A stretch of 64,000 nt of DNA. It comes from Streptomyces antioxidans (GTDB taxonomy: Bacteria > Actinomycetota > Actinomycetes > Streptomycetales > Streptomycetaceae). Shown here piece after piece: positions 55,239 through 63,974 of this stretch. A model generated the notes under the pieces. That model did not search any database. It saw only the letters and a program-made list of their open reading frames with translations, and had not been told where the DNA came from. Position numbers and translations under genes: made by a program. The first letter of the stretch is position 1, and the number at the start of each line of letters is the position of its first letter. The stretch covers positions 46,832 to 110,831 of the forward strand of contig NZ_LAKD02000013.1 in NCBI RefSeq assembly GCF_000968685.2. The letters are read 5' to 3'.

Positions 55239-56123
55239 ATGGATCTACGCACCGAGATTCGGGAGTTTCTCAGCTCGCGTCGCGCCCGCATCGCACCCGA
55301 GCAGGCGGGCCTGCCCGCTTACGGCGGCAACCGTCGGGTCAAAGGTCTGCGCCGCGAGGAGGTGGCGCTACTGGCGGGGGTGTCGGTCGACTACTACGTG
55401 CGCATGGAGCGCGGCAGCCTCGCCGGTGCCTCCGATGGCGTGCTCGTCGCGTTGGCCTCTGCCTTGCAACTCGACGAGGCCGAGCGCGACCACCTGTTCC
55501 GCCTCGCGCGCCGATCCAGGGCGCCCGGCGGCCCACGTCGGCGCAGGCCCGCAGTGACGGTGCGCTCGACGCTGCAGCAGGTGCTCGACGCGATCTCCGA
55601 TGCGCCGGCCTGGATCTGTAATGGCCGTTATGACGTGCTCGCCATGAATCAACTCGCTCGCGCGCTGTTTTCACCGGTGCTGGCCGACTCGCGACGGCCC
55701 GCGAACACGACGCGGTTCGTCTATCTCAACCCCGAGGCGGCCAGGGATTTCTTTGTCGACTATGACCAAATTGCCGGTGACGCGGCCGCGAAGCTACGCA
55801 TGGAAGCCGGCCGCGATCCGCACGACGAGGAGCTGATCGCCCTGGTCGGCGAACTGTCAACGTGCAGTGAGCTATTCCGCCAGCGGTGGGCGTCTCAGGA
55901 CGTGCGGCTGCACCGGTCCGGACGCAAGCGGGTGCACCATCCGATCGTGGGCCGGCTCGACTTGGACGTCGAGTCCCTGGAACTGCCCGCCGAACCCGGC
56001 CTGCGCCTCAACGTCTACACCGCACCCGCGGGCACGCCGACCGCTGACAATTTGGCGCTCCTGGCGTCGTGGGCGGCCACCCGACAGACGCTGGCGACCG
56101 AGCTCGAAGCACACAACGGATAG
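55239..56123 (+). CDS. XRE-family regulator, MmyB-like ligand domain
   Basis: 294 residues. The N-terminal HTH includes NRRVKGLRREEVALLAGVSV then DYYVRMERGS (about 32-62), the hallmark of this actinomycete group. The C-terminal PAS-like MmyB domain (about 110-290) binds a hydrophobic ligand: ISDAPAWICNGRYDVLAMNQ, RFVYLNPEAARDFF. ATG at 55239 is preferred since GAGGGG lies nine bases upstream; ATG 55230 is possible. It directly follows the SDR gene, a very common pairing for auto-controlled SDR expression. The 185 bp after it contain no gene but a copy of the AAGCCGGTGGATCCGG element. Confidence 0.9.
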   Translation: MDLRTEIREFLSSRRARIAPEQAGLPAYGGNRRVKGLRREEVALLAGVSVDYYVRMERGSLAGASDGVLVALASALQLDEAERDHLFRLARRSRAPGGPRRRRPAVTVRSTLQQVLDAISDAPAWICNGRYDVLAMNQLARALFSPVLADSRRPANTTRFVYLNPEAARDFFVDYDQIAGDAAAKLRMEAGRDPHDEELIALVGELSTCSELFRQRWASQDVRLHRSGRKRVHHPIVGRLDLDVESLELPAEPGLRLNVYTAPAGTPTADNLALLASWAATRQTLATELEAHNG

Positions 56124-56308
56124 TCCAGCCCCTTCAGCCGTACGAGGTCGGTCTCCCCGACCAGCGCGGGCAGACCGCACCGCTCGGCCTGGGTGAACCA
56201 TCCACGGGCAGCAAGCCGGTGGATCCGGGCTCATTCCGCGATCCCGCGAACGGTTTCGCCTTGCCAGCCTTCCGCCTGGCCCGTGTGACGGCAGCTCTGG
56301 CTTCTCGC

Positions 56309-58993
56309 TCAGGGGTGTCCTGAAGCGGTAGCGGACCTTTCGGTGACGAGTGTGCGCCAGCGTCGGCGGACGGTCGCTTCGCCTTCCAGCCATCGGACGG
56401 GCCGGGCGTCTGGTGTGGTCGGGCGGTCGCCCATGAAGGACGCGATCTCGGCGAGGTAGGCGTGGTCGCCGTCGGTGGTGAGCCGGCGCAGTCGGTGGAT
56501 GGCGGCGGTGAGGGGATCGTCGTCGCCGCGGACGGCGTGGTGGAAGCAGACCGCGAGCTCAAGCAGGGGGAGGAGGGAAGTGAGCCCGGCGGTTTCGGTC
56601 TCGGTGCGCAGGGCCTGGGCGCGTTCGTGGAATGCGGTGCTGTGGCCCGCGTCGCGGATGAGGTGGGCGATGTGCACGGTCAGGGTGGTGGCGTGGAGGG
56701 TGAGGCCGGTCAGGAGGTGGTGGGCGAGGGCGAGTTCGCTCTCCGCGGTCGCGGGGTCCGCGAAGGCCATCGCGAGTGCGCGGTGTGCCTGGGCGGTTGC
56801 GCGTTCTCCGGCGATGCCGTGTTGTTCGGCCTCGTCGCGGGCGTGTTGGTAGTGGTCGGCGGCTGGTGTGATGTCGCCTTGGGGCCAGTGGATGTCGCCG
56901 AGTACACGGTTCTGCCGGCCGGCCCACCCCAAGGTCCCGGCGACGGTGAGGGCGGTGGGGAAGTCGCCGGCCAGACGGGCGAGGTGGGCCAGTCCGCGGC
57001 GGGCGGCGGGGGCGAGGCGGCCTCCTCCGTCGGCGACCTGTCGCATCTCGCTTCGGGAGGCGGCTGAGTGGCCGAGGTCGCGGTGGGCCTTGGCCAGGTA
57101 GTAGCGGGCCATCTGTCCCAGTTCCTGGGGTAGCAGTCCGGTGTTGATGACGGCGGTGAGCCGGTTGGCCGTGGTGCGGCGGTGTTCGTGCTGGCGGCGG
57201 CCGAGTGTGCTGAGCAGTTCGACCAGGGCGTGGGCTGGCGTCCGCAGGCGTGGCCCGTCGTCGGTGTTCCGCTGGGCGGGGGTGAGGGGTTCCCACACTG
57301 AGTCGCTGACGTACTGCCAGGCCGCCTCGGTCAGCCAGCCCAGGTCGAGGTCGAACTCGGCGGCCAGGGTGAGACCTTGGCGCAGGCAGGCGATCAGCGG
57401 ACGGCGGCCGGGGCCGGTGTGCTCGGCCCACTGCTGGCCTACGGCGATGTGGGCGCGGTCGGCCGCGTTTCGCCAGTCTCGGGGCGACCAGCGGTCATCG
57501 GTGGTGTCTTCGGCGGTGCGCAGGGTCGAGCGGATGAGTGCGTGCAGGTGGTAGGGCCACAGGCCGGTGGGGGCGTGCCGGATGAAGGGCCGCTCGAGCA
57601 GGCGGAGGACTGGAGCGTCGCGGCTGATTCCGGCGCTGGCGGTGGCGAGGGGGATGTCGAAGGCGTCCAGGAGGCTGACCGAGCGCAGGACGTGGCGCTC
57701 GTCCGGGGTGAGGTCGGTGAGGGTGCGGGCGATGAGGGCGGGGAAGTCGACGTCGAAGTCGGCCGGTCGCGGGGTGAGGCCGGTGCGGCGGATCTCGAGG
57801 AAGCGCATGGCGGCCAGGTCGAGGTACAGCGGCAGGCCATGGGACCGTTCGGCGATCACACGTCGCAGCGCCGGGTCGATCAGAGGCTGGCCGTCGACGG
57901 CGAGGCGGTGGGCGAGGTAGTCCTCGCGGTCCTCGTCGCTGAAGTCCCCGATCAGGATCTGACGGCGACCGTCCCGATCGGCGGTGGCGGCCCGGGAGGC
58001 TGGCAGACCGCGGTCGGCCAGCCCGGGCCAGGCTGCCGGGCCGGTCCAGTCGAGTTGACCGTGCAGGGCCGGGTCGGCCCACTGCAGCCGGTTGCGTCCG
58101 GTGGCGACGAAGAAGACGTTGGGCATGAGCCACACCACGTGCTGCAGCAGCCGCTCCATGTCCCGGCGGGTGCGGTCTCCGATGTCCTCGAAGGTGTCCA
58201 GGAGCACCACCAGCGCGATCTGCTTGCGGGCGGGTAAGCGGGCCAGCTCCCAGGCGAGCAGATGCGGGTAGTACGAGAGCTCCTCCAGGTCGGTGTCGGC
58301 CTCCAGCAGGTCGGCCAGCCGCGGGCAGCCCGCCAACGCGGCCACCGAGCGGCGGTGTTCGCGCAGTGCCCTCACCAACGCCCCGGTGAGCTGCCCGACC
58401 GCGGAACCGAGCATCCCGGGCAGCGCCAAGCCCTGGGCGACCTCGCCGAGCGCCGCCTGCGTCTGCTGTGGAAGCGCCTGGCCGAAGCGGGCCATCAAGC
58501 CGTCACGGCGCAGGTACTCCTCCAACGGCTCGCCCGGGTGCTGATGGTCCCAGTAGCGACGCAGCGCGATGTCGAAGGCGGGCATGGGCCGACCGACCGC
58601 GGCCGCGATGGCAAGCCGGATCGTGACGATGACGCGCTCGAAGTCGGTGTTCGCCGAGCGTGCCAGGTCGATCCGGACGGGGACGATCCGCGGCCCGTGC
58701 CAGGCCGGTTCACCCCATTGCGCCGGCCTGTGCTCGGCATTCGCCAGTGCGGCCTCCAGCCTCCGGGACAGCGTCGACTTGCCGATGCCGCCGACGCCGT
58801 GGAAGACGAGCAGGTTCCGTCGCGGTGCCTCCAGGTCGGCGGCGTCGAAACCCGGACCGGCCACGTGTCGCAGGTGACTGTCCAGGGCGCCGACGAACAC
58901 CTGCCACTGGCTCTCCCGGTTCGTGAACGCCTCATCCGCCTCCACGCGCGGGTTGTTGGAGCCGAACAGAGCCCTCAAGTCCCGACCCGTCAT
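56309..58993 (-). CDS. STAND-type NTPase with TPR-like C-terminus
   Basis: 894 residues. The P-loop GVGGIGKST lies at 66-74 (LLVFHGVGGIGKSTLSRRLE), Walker B at 260-271 (ALVVLLDTFEDIG), a sensor-like Arg in TGRNRL at 298-303. A winged-helix-like region follows near 420-500, and helical TPR-like repeats occupy 560-870 (LGQMARYYLAKAHRDLGHSA). STAND proteins act as signalling switches, often in defence or differentiation. No effector domain is attached. A partly deleted copy lies 5 kb away. It is encoded directly downstream of a GntR regulator gene (16 bp gap), so both share the tandem-operator promoter region. Confidence 0.88.
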   Translation of the reverse strand: MTGRDLRALFGSNNPRVEADEAFTNRESQWQVFVGALDSHLRHVAGPGFDAADLEAPRRNLLVFHGVGGIGKSTLSRRLEAALANAEHRPAQWGEPAWHGPRIVPVRIDLARSANTDFERVIVTIRLAIAAAVGRPMPAFDIALRRYWDHQHPGEPLEEYLRRDGLMARFGQALPQQTQAALGEVAQGLALPGMLGSAVGQLTGALVRALREHRRSVAALAGCPRLADLLEADTDLEELSYYPHLLAWELARLPARKQIALVVLLDTFEDIGDRTRRDMERLLQHVVWLMPNVFFVATGRNRLQWADPALHGQLDWTGPAAWPGLADRGLPASRAATADRDGRRQILIGDFSDEDREDYLAHRLAVDGQPLIDPALRRVIAERSHGLPLYLDLAAMRFLEIRRTGLTPRPADFDVDFPALIARTLTDLTPDERHVLRSVSLLDAFDIPLATASAGISRDAPVLRLLERPFIRHAPTGLWPYHLHALIRSTLRTAEDTTDDRWSPRDWRNAADRAHIAVGQQWAEHTGPGRRPLIACLRQGLTLAAEFDLDLGWLTEAAWQYVSDSVWEPLTPAQRNTDDGPRLRTPAHALVELLSTLGRRQHEHRRTTANRLTAVINTGLLPQELGQMARYYLAKAHRDLGHSAASRSEMRQVADGGGRLAPAARRGLAHLARLAGDFPTALTVAGTLGWAGRQNRVLGDIHWPQGDITPAADHYQHARDEAEQHGIAGERATAQAHRALAMAFADPATAESELALAHHLLTGLTLHATTLTVHIAHLIRDAGHSTAFHERAQALRTETETAGLTSLLPLLELAVCFHHAVRGDDDPLTAAIHRLRRLTTDGDHAYLAEIASFMGDRPTTPDARPVRWLEGEATVRRRWRTLVTERSATASGHP

Positions 58994-59009
58994 GCCAACC
59001 CCCTGGTGG

Positions 59010-59816
59010 TCAACCGATCCCGCCCTGTGACTGCCGGTCCGCGGAGCCTTCGGCTCCCTGTGCGCGATGCTCGCCGCCGTCGGGATCGCAGACCAGCACC
59101 GGGACGTCGCAGACCAGTTCCCAACGCGTCTGTGGGAGGAGGAAGGTGGCGGTCTCGACCGGCTGGCCGGTGTCGGCCAGGTGTGTGCGGTCCAGCCTGA
59201 CGATCAGTGTGCGGCGGGTGATCCCGAGGCGTAGCGCCTCGTGGTCATTCGGGTGCCTGGCGTGCGTACGGACCTGGGCGCGGCCGACCCGGATGCCGAC
59301 CGAGGCCAGCCGGCGAACCACGCCGGTACCGGCCAGTGGCCCGTCCTCCGGCAGAAGAATGGGCGTGCGATGGGTGAGAGCCATCGGCTCCCATGATTCG
59401 CCGAGGGCCAAAGGGCGGGCGTCGCCCAGATACTCATAGCGGGTGCGGACACACGGGGTGTCGGGGTCGACCGACAGCCGCCGGGCGATCGGCTCTGGGG
59501 CCGGGACCTTGACGTCCGACCGGTACTCGATACCCGGGGTGAGCCCGGCTTGCCGGATCGCGTCCGGAATCGGCAGCAGCACCGGCAGCGCGATGCGCGC
59601 CTGCGGGGTGCGGACGAAGACGCCGACGCTTTTGCGCCCCTCCAGCACGCCTGCGTCGATCAGCAGTTCTTGGCCCCGCTGGACCGCGGCCGGACTGGTT
59701 CGGTACTCGCGGGCCAGCTGGGCCCGCGGCGGTAGTTGCTCACCCGTGGACCATTCGCCTTCCGCTAGCCGCCTGCGCAGGTCGTCGGCGATGCGCTGAT
59801 AGTCCGCAGTGGGCAC
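59010..59816 (-). CDS. GntR-family regulator with UTRA domain
   Basis: 268 residues. The winged HTH is YQRIADDLRRRLAEGEWSTG, EQLPPRAQLAREYRTSPAAV. The UTRA effector domain (about 80-245) contains EPIARRLSVDPDTPCVRTRY and ETATFLLPQTRWEL. The start is GTG at 59816 with CAGGAG upstream. Two identical-pattern palindromes lie 47-81 bp upstream. It is similar in layout to KorSA-type regulators of actinomycete integrative elements, which control transfer and toxicity genes; here it is divergent from a small protein and a double zeta-toxin gene. Confidence 0.9.
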   Translation of the reverse strand: MPTADYQRIADDLRRRLAEGEWSTGEQLPPRAQLAREYRTSPAAVQRGQELLIDAGVLEGRKSVGVFVRTPQARIALPVLLPIPDAIRQAGLTPGIEYRSDVKVPAPEPIARRLSVDPDTPCVRTRYEYLGDARPLALGESWEPMALTHRTPILLPEDGPLAGTGVVRRLASVGIRVGRAQVRTHARHPNDHEALRLGITRRTLIVRLDRTHLADTGQPVETATFLLPQTRWELVCDVPVLVCDPDGGEHRAQGAEGSADRQSQGGIG

Positions 59817-59862
59817 TGCCTACTCCTGGAGAGGAACTCACTACTCCTTGCAATTCTTGACA

Positions 59863-59897
59863 CGCTAATCGGTTAGCGGCACGCTAATCGATTAGCG
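59863..59897. promoter_or_regulatory. twin palindromic operators between GntR and zeta-toxin units
   Basis: CGCTAATCGGTTAGCG (59863-59878) and CGCTAATCGATTAGCG (59882-59897), centre to centre 19 bp, two helical turns. A TTGACA box precedes them at 59857-59862. Their place between the divergent gntR and small-protein/zeta genes makes them strong GntR sites covering both promoters. Confidence 0.82.
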
Positions 59898-59933
59898 ATA
59901 CGCGCAGTAATCGGTGCGATGTGAGGGGGAGGA

Positions 59934-60197
59934 GTGGATGCGGTTCTGGCAGGGCGGGCCGCGGCACTCGCCGCCCGGCTCGCGGACCTTACGGGCGGTG
60001 CCACCCGGATCGAGGAAATCAACCGGGGCGTGCTCGTCCTGTGCGCCATCGACGCGATGGGTTCCGAGGACGCCTGGGTCGATGTGCAGGACGCACTCGA
60101 CGACGCCGACACCTGGAGCGTGCAAGGCCGCGGCCCTGGTCCCGAACCGCGACTGCTGCGCGCCGAGCTCCATTCGGCCGATTCCGGGACCGGTTGA
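59934..60197 (+). CDS. small acidic protein upstream of the zeta-toxin gene
   Basis: 87 residues, with LADLTGGATRIEEINRGVLV and LCAIDAMGSEDAWVDVQDAL then DDADTWSV. GTG at 59934 overlaps the end of a GGGGGAGGA ribosome site. It is helical and acidic (Asp/Glu-rich), the right size for an antitoxin partner, and lies about 105 bp before the zeta-domain gene under the same operators. It does not resemble epsilon antitoxin by eye. Its function as antitoxin is inference from position. Confidence 0.65.
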   Translation: MDAVLAGRAAALAARLADLTGGATRIEEINRGVLVLCAIDAMGSEDAWVDVQDALDDADTWSVQGRGPGPEPRLLRAELHSADSGTG

Positions 60198-60302
60198 CCG
60201 CCGCACCTCCGCGACCGCACCCAGTCCTCGACGCCACCGTGCTTGTCCACCCGCAGAGTTGAGCCCGCGTCACGCGATGGCGCCCACCGAGCGGCACGCC
60301 GA

Positions 60303-62099
60303 ATGACACGGCCACGTGGTGGTGAACGAGGGTTCGCCCCCGCCGTACTGACCGAAGAGCGACACCGCGACCTGCTCCTCACCACGATCTTGCCGGCCGT
60401 CGCCAAGGAGGCCACGGCCCGGACCTCCCCGGTCGCGGTGTTCGTGGCGGGTCAGCCCGGCGCAGGCAAATCCACCTTCGTGGACCTGGTGCACCCCGCG
60501 CTGGCCCGCGGCGGTGGCACCGTGCGCATCGGCAGCGACCACTACAAGCGGGTCCACCCCTGCTATCCGGCACTTCTGGCGATCGACGACCGCAGCGCCG
60601 GAGTGCGTACGCGTCCGGACACCCGCCGCTGGCAGGCCGAGGTGGAGGACTACACCCGCCGCCACCGGCTGGACGCCGTCATCGAGACCGCACTGTCCGA
60701 CCCGGGGGAGGCCCGTACCACGCTCGGCGCGTACCGACGCGCCGGCCACCGAGTCGAAGTGGTCGTGCTCGCGGTTCCGGAGGCCGTCAGCAGCCTGGCC
60801 GTACTCCACCGCTACCTCCAGCAGGTGCGGGCCACCGGTGCCGGACGCTACGTATCAGCGCGGAACCACGACCACTGCTCCCGGGAACTGCCCGGAGTCC
60901 TGCGCGTCATCGAGGCCGAGCGACTGGCACACCTGGTGGCGGTGATCGGTGCCAACGGCGTGCACTACCTGAACCGGCTGGCGCCGAACGGAAGGTGGTC
61001 GATCCCACCGCGCGCCGTCCAAGCGCTGACCGCCGAGCGGACCCGGCCGTGGACCGCCACCGAAGCCCGGCGCTTCCGCGACACCGCCGCGCGGGTCGGG
61101 GACACCGCGCGCAACACCCCTGGTGCGGCGCGCCGGACGGCCGTCGCCGCGGACCTCCGCCACGGCCTCCGTTGGGCCGGACCACCGCTCCGCTCGAGCT
61201 GGACCGATCCGGGCGCTCCTCGGGGCGCCAGCTGGTATCGGCTCCCGCCCGCGGAACACCAACGCATCTTCACAGACCTGATCGTTCCGTTCCATCTGGG
61301 CGACCCCGAGCCCCGGCGCCACCCGGTAGCGGTCTATGTGGTGGGTCAACCCGGCGCCGGGAAGACAGCCGCGTCCCGCCTGGTGTTACACGCCATGCGA
61401 CCGGGCGCTGTCCTGGTGTCCGGCGAAGACTTCCGCGCATTCCACCCCGACTACGGGCGGCTGCTCGCCGAGCGCCCGCGCACGGCGGGAGCCTTGCTGC
61501 GGGCCGACTACCGGGCATGGCAGAACGCGGCAGAGGAATGGCTCCGGAGCCGGAAGGCCGATGTGGTGATGGAGGCGGCACCGGCCACCGGCACCGACCT
61601 GCTGACGTCGGCCTCCCGGTACCGGGCCGCGGGCTACCGGGTCGAGATGCTCGTCCTGGCGGTACGTGCGGCTGACAGCCGCCAGGGCACCGCGCACCGG
61701 TTCGCCCTCGGCCTGGAACACGGCCTGCCCTCCCGCTTCACCACCCCCCATGGGCACGATCGGTGCTACCGGGCGCTCGCCGCACTCGCGGCGACCCTCG
61801 ACCGTCATCCGGCGGTGCACACCGTCACGGTGACCGACCGGAATGTTCTCGCGATACGGAACCGAGAAGGTGATACCGCGGCCGTCCTGGAAGGGGAGCG
61901 GCGGCGCCCGTACACCAACGACGAGGCGACCCAGTTCGCCGCGGTGCAGCGTCGACTGTGGACGCTGCTGCCACGCCACCGCTCCGAACTCTCGGAAATC
62001 ACCGCCCTGGCGGCGCCCCTGATGCCACCGGGCTTCCCGCTCCACGGGCCGACCGCAGGTGCTGGGGAGTACCGCTCGCCCGGAGCGGGCGTCAGTTGA
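60303..62099 (+). CDS. double zeta-toxin-domain protein
   Basis: 598 residues with two complete zeta-toxin kinase domains in tandem. Domain 1: P-loop GQPGAGKS at 50-57, then GSDHYKRVHPCYPAL and DAVIETALS. Domain 2: P-loop GQPGAGKT near 347-354, then SGEDFRAFHPDYGRLL and DVVMEAAPATG. Zeta toxins phosphorylate UDP-GlcNAc and poison cell-wall synthesis. Both copies keep the P-loop and the HPxY region with the catalytic Asp. ATG at 60303 is chosen because domain 1 starts shortly after; its ribosome site is weak. It may be a fused dimer or a toxin-like regulator. Confidence 0.88.
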   Translation: MTRPRGGERGFAPAVLTEERHRDLLLTTILPAVAKEATARTSPVAVFVAGQPGAGKSTFVDLVHPALARGGGTVRIGSDHYKRVHPCYPALLAIDDRSAGVRTRPDTRRWQAEVEDYTRRHRLDAVIETALSDPGEARTTLGAYRRAGHRVEVVVLAVPEAVSSLAVLHRYLQQVRATGAGRYVSARNHDHCSRELPGVLRVIEAERLAHLVAVIGANGVHYLNRLAPNGRWSIPPRAVQALTAERTRPWTATEARRFRDTAARVGDTARNTPGAARRTAVAADLRHGLRWAGPPLRSSWTDPGAPRGASWYRLPPAEHQRIFTDLIVPFHLGDPEPRRHPVAVYVVGQPGAGKTAASRLVLHAMRPGAVLVSGEDFRAFHPDYGRLLAERPRTAGALLRADYRAWQNAAEEWLRSRKADVVMEAAPATGTDLLTSASRYRAAGYRVEMLVLAVRAADSRQGTAHRFALGLEHGLPSRFTTPHGHDRCYRALAALAATLDRHPAVHTVTVTDRNVLAIRNREGDTAAVLEGERRRPYTNDEATQFAAVQRRLWTLLPRHRSELSEITALAAPLMPPGFPLHGPTAGAGEYRSPGAGVS

Positions 62100-63108
62100 G
62101 GGCCTTCGCGAACAGCGGCACCACGTGCTTCAGCGCGTACCGCACGGACAGGACGGAGTCGGTGGCGAAGGCTTGGCTGAGGTTGGTGTCGTCGAAGACG
62201 ACCGAGTGGCCCTGCTTCGCCGCCGGGATCGACTTGTAGAGCGGATCGTCGCTGATCTTCTTCGCGGTGGTGCCGATCGGCGCCATCACCATCAGATCGG
62301 CGTCGAGCAGCTGCAGGTTCTCCTCCGAGACGGGCACGGAGAACGCCTTGCCGGCCTTCTTCTCCACGGCCGGGTTGGCCTTGAAGCCGAGCCGTTCGAC
62401 GAAGTTCAGGCGTCCGGTGCCGTGTACGTACGCGCCCCACGCCGACGCCGTGCGCGAGCCCACGGTAATCGTCTTTCCCTTGAACTCCGGGTGCTCCGCG
62501 GCCGCTTGGGCGAACTCCTTCTTGGCGTCCGCGATCAGCTTGTCGCCCTTGTCGGGCACTCCGAGGGCCTGGGAGACCATCGTGGTCTGCTTCTCCCAGG
62601 TGATCTTGTACTGGTCGCCGCCCTTGGGTATGCCGACGGTCGGTGCGATCTTGCTGAGGGTGTCGTAGCGGGTCTGGTCGCCGCTCGACTTGGTGTCGAG
62701 GATGAGGTCCGGCTGAAGCGCGGCGATCTTCTCGTACTCGGGCTCCAGCGTGCCGATCTTCTGCGGCGATGTGGCGTATCTGCCCTTCGCCCAGGGGCCC
62801 ACGCCGTCGCCGCCGAAGGCCAGCCAGTCGCTCTGCCCGACGGGCCGTACGCCGAGCGCGAGTGCGGTCTCGGCGTCGCCCCAGCCCAGCGCGACGACCC
62901 GCTTGGGCCGCTGCTTGACCGTGACGGTGCCGAACTTCGTGGACACCTTCGCCGGGAAGGCACCCGACGACGTCTGACCCGCGCCGTCGTCGGTGTCCTC
63001 CTTGCTGGCGCCGCAGGCCGCTAGGGAGCCGGTCAGAGCGAGCGCGAGGGCACCGATGAGCAGGCCACGACGGCGGGGAGCGCGGGAGGAGGGGGATCTG
63101 GTGGGCAT
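62092..63108 (-). CDS. siderophore ABC transporter substrate-binding lipoprotein
   Basis: 338 residues. A Tat/Sec-like charged N-terminus (RAPRRRGLLIGALALALTGS) ends in a lipobox LAAC, so it is a membrane-anchored lipoprotein. The FepB/FhuD-type fold includes RPKRVVALGWGDAETALALG, KIAALQPDLILDTKSSGDQT, and VVPLFAKALN at the end. It binds a ferric siderophore outside the membrane. Its stop overlaps the zeta-toxin stop by 8 bp on opposite strands. The ATPase gene is just upstream (29 bp) on the same strand, with the permease probably beyond the window edge. Confidence 0.92.
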   Translation of the reverse strand: MPTRSPSSRAPRRRGLLIGALALALTGSLAACGASKEDTDDGAGQTSSGAFPAKVSTKFGTVTVKQRPKRVVALGWGDAETALALGVRPVGQSDWLAFGGDGVGPWAKGRYATSPQKIGTLEPEYEKIAALQPDLILDTKSSGDQTRYDTLSKIAPTVGIPKGGDQYKITWEKQTTMVSQALGVPDKGDKLIADAKKEFAQAAAEHPEFKGKTITVGSRTASAWGAYVHGTGRLNFVERLGFKANPAVEKKAGKAFSVPVSEENLQLLDADLMVMAPIGTTAKKISDDPLYKSIPAAKQGHSVVFDDTNLSQAFATDSVLSVRYALKHVVPLFAKALN

Positions 63109-63137
63109 GGGGGTGCTCTTTCCTTGGCTGAAGGGGC

Positions 63138-63959
63138 CTACGTGGCCGGGGCGGTGGGGGTGTCGACGTGGTGGCGGCCCATGGGGACGATCAGGGGAGT
63201 GCCGGACGCCGGGTCGGGGATGACGGTGCTGCGCAGCCCGAAGACCTCCTCGACGAGGGATTCGGTGACGATCTCCGTGGGCCTGCCCTCGGCGACGATC
63301 CGGCCGTCCTTCATGGCGATCAGGTGGTCGGCGTAGCGGCAGGCCAGGTTGAGGTCGTGGAGGACGACGACGAGGGTGACGCCGCGTTCGCGGTTGAGGT
63401 CGGTCACCAGGTCGAGGACGTCGAGCTGGTGGCTGATGTCGAGGTAGGTGGTGGGCTCGTCGAGCAGCAGCACATCGGTCTCCTGCGCGAGCGCCATGGC
63501 GATCCACACCCGCTGGCGCTGGCCGCCGGAGAGCTCGTCGAGGGGCCGGTCCGCGAGGTCCAGCACGTCGGTGGCGTGCAGGGCGGCGGCGACGGCCTCG
63601 TCGTCGGCGGGCGTCCAGCGGCGGAACCAGCCCTGGTGCGGGTAGCGGCCCCGGCCCACCAGATCGGCGACCGTGATCGACTCGGGCGCCACGGGCGTCT
63701 GCGGCAGCACGCCCAGCACCGAGGCGACCTCTTTGGTCGCCATCGCGTGGACGCTGCGCCCGTCGAGCAGCACCGAGCCGGTCGTGGGGGCCAGCAGCCG
63801 GGCCATCGCGCGCAGCAGGGTCGACTTGCCGCAGGCGTTCGGGCCGACGACGACGGTGATCCGGCCGGGCGGGATGTCGGCGTCCAGCCCGGAGATGATC
63901 CGGCGCTCGCCGTAGCCGAGTTCGAGGCCGCGGGCCTGCAGGGCGTGCGGGGATGCCAC
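63138..63959 (-). CDS. siderophore ABC transporter ATP-binding protein (FecE/FhuC-like)
   Basis: 273 residues. Walker A VGPNACGKST at about 38-47, Q-loop VLPQTPVAPE, signature LSGGQRQRVWIAMALA, Walker B DVLLLDEPTTYLDISHQLDV, H-loop VLHDLNLACRYAD. This is the iron-siderophore FepC/FhuC subfamily. GTG at 63959 follows GAGGAG. The frame stays open upstream to the window edge (repetitive PDAPDA codons), but the domain starts at residue 6, so the GTG is the right start. Its partner permease gene should lie to the right. Confidence 0.93.
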   Translation of the reverse strand: MASPHALQARGLELGYGERRIISGLDADIPPGRITVVVGPNACGKSTLLRAMARLLAPTTGSVLLDGRSVHAMATKEVASVLGVLPQTPVAPESITVADLVGRGRYPHQGWFRRWTPADDEAVAAALHATDVLDLADRPLDELSGGQRQRVWIAMALAQETDVLLLDEPTTYLDISHQLDVLDLVTDLNRERGVTLVVVLHDLNLACRYADHLIAMKDGRIVAEGRPTEIVTESLVEEVFGLRSTVIPDPASGTPLIVPMGRHHVDTPTAPAT

Positions 63960-63974
63960 GGGCGTCTCCTCGTC

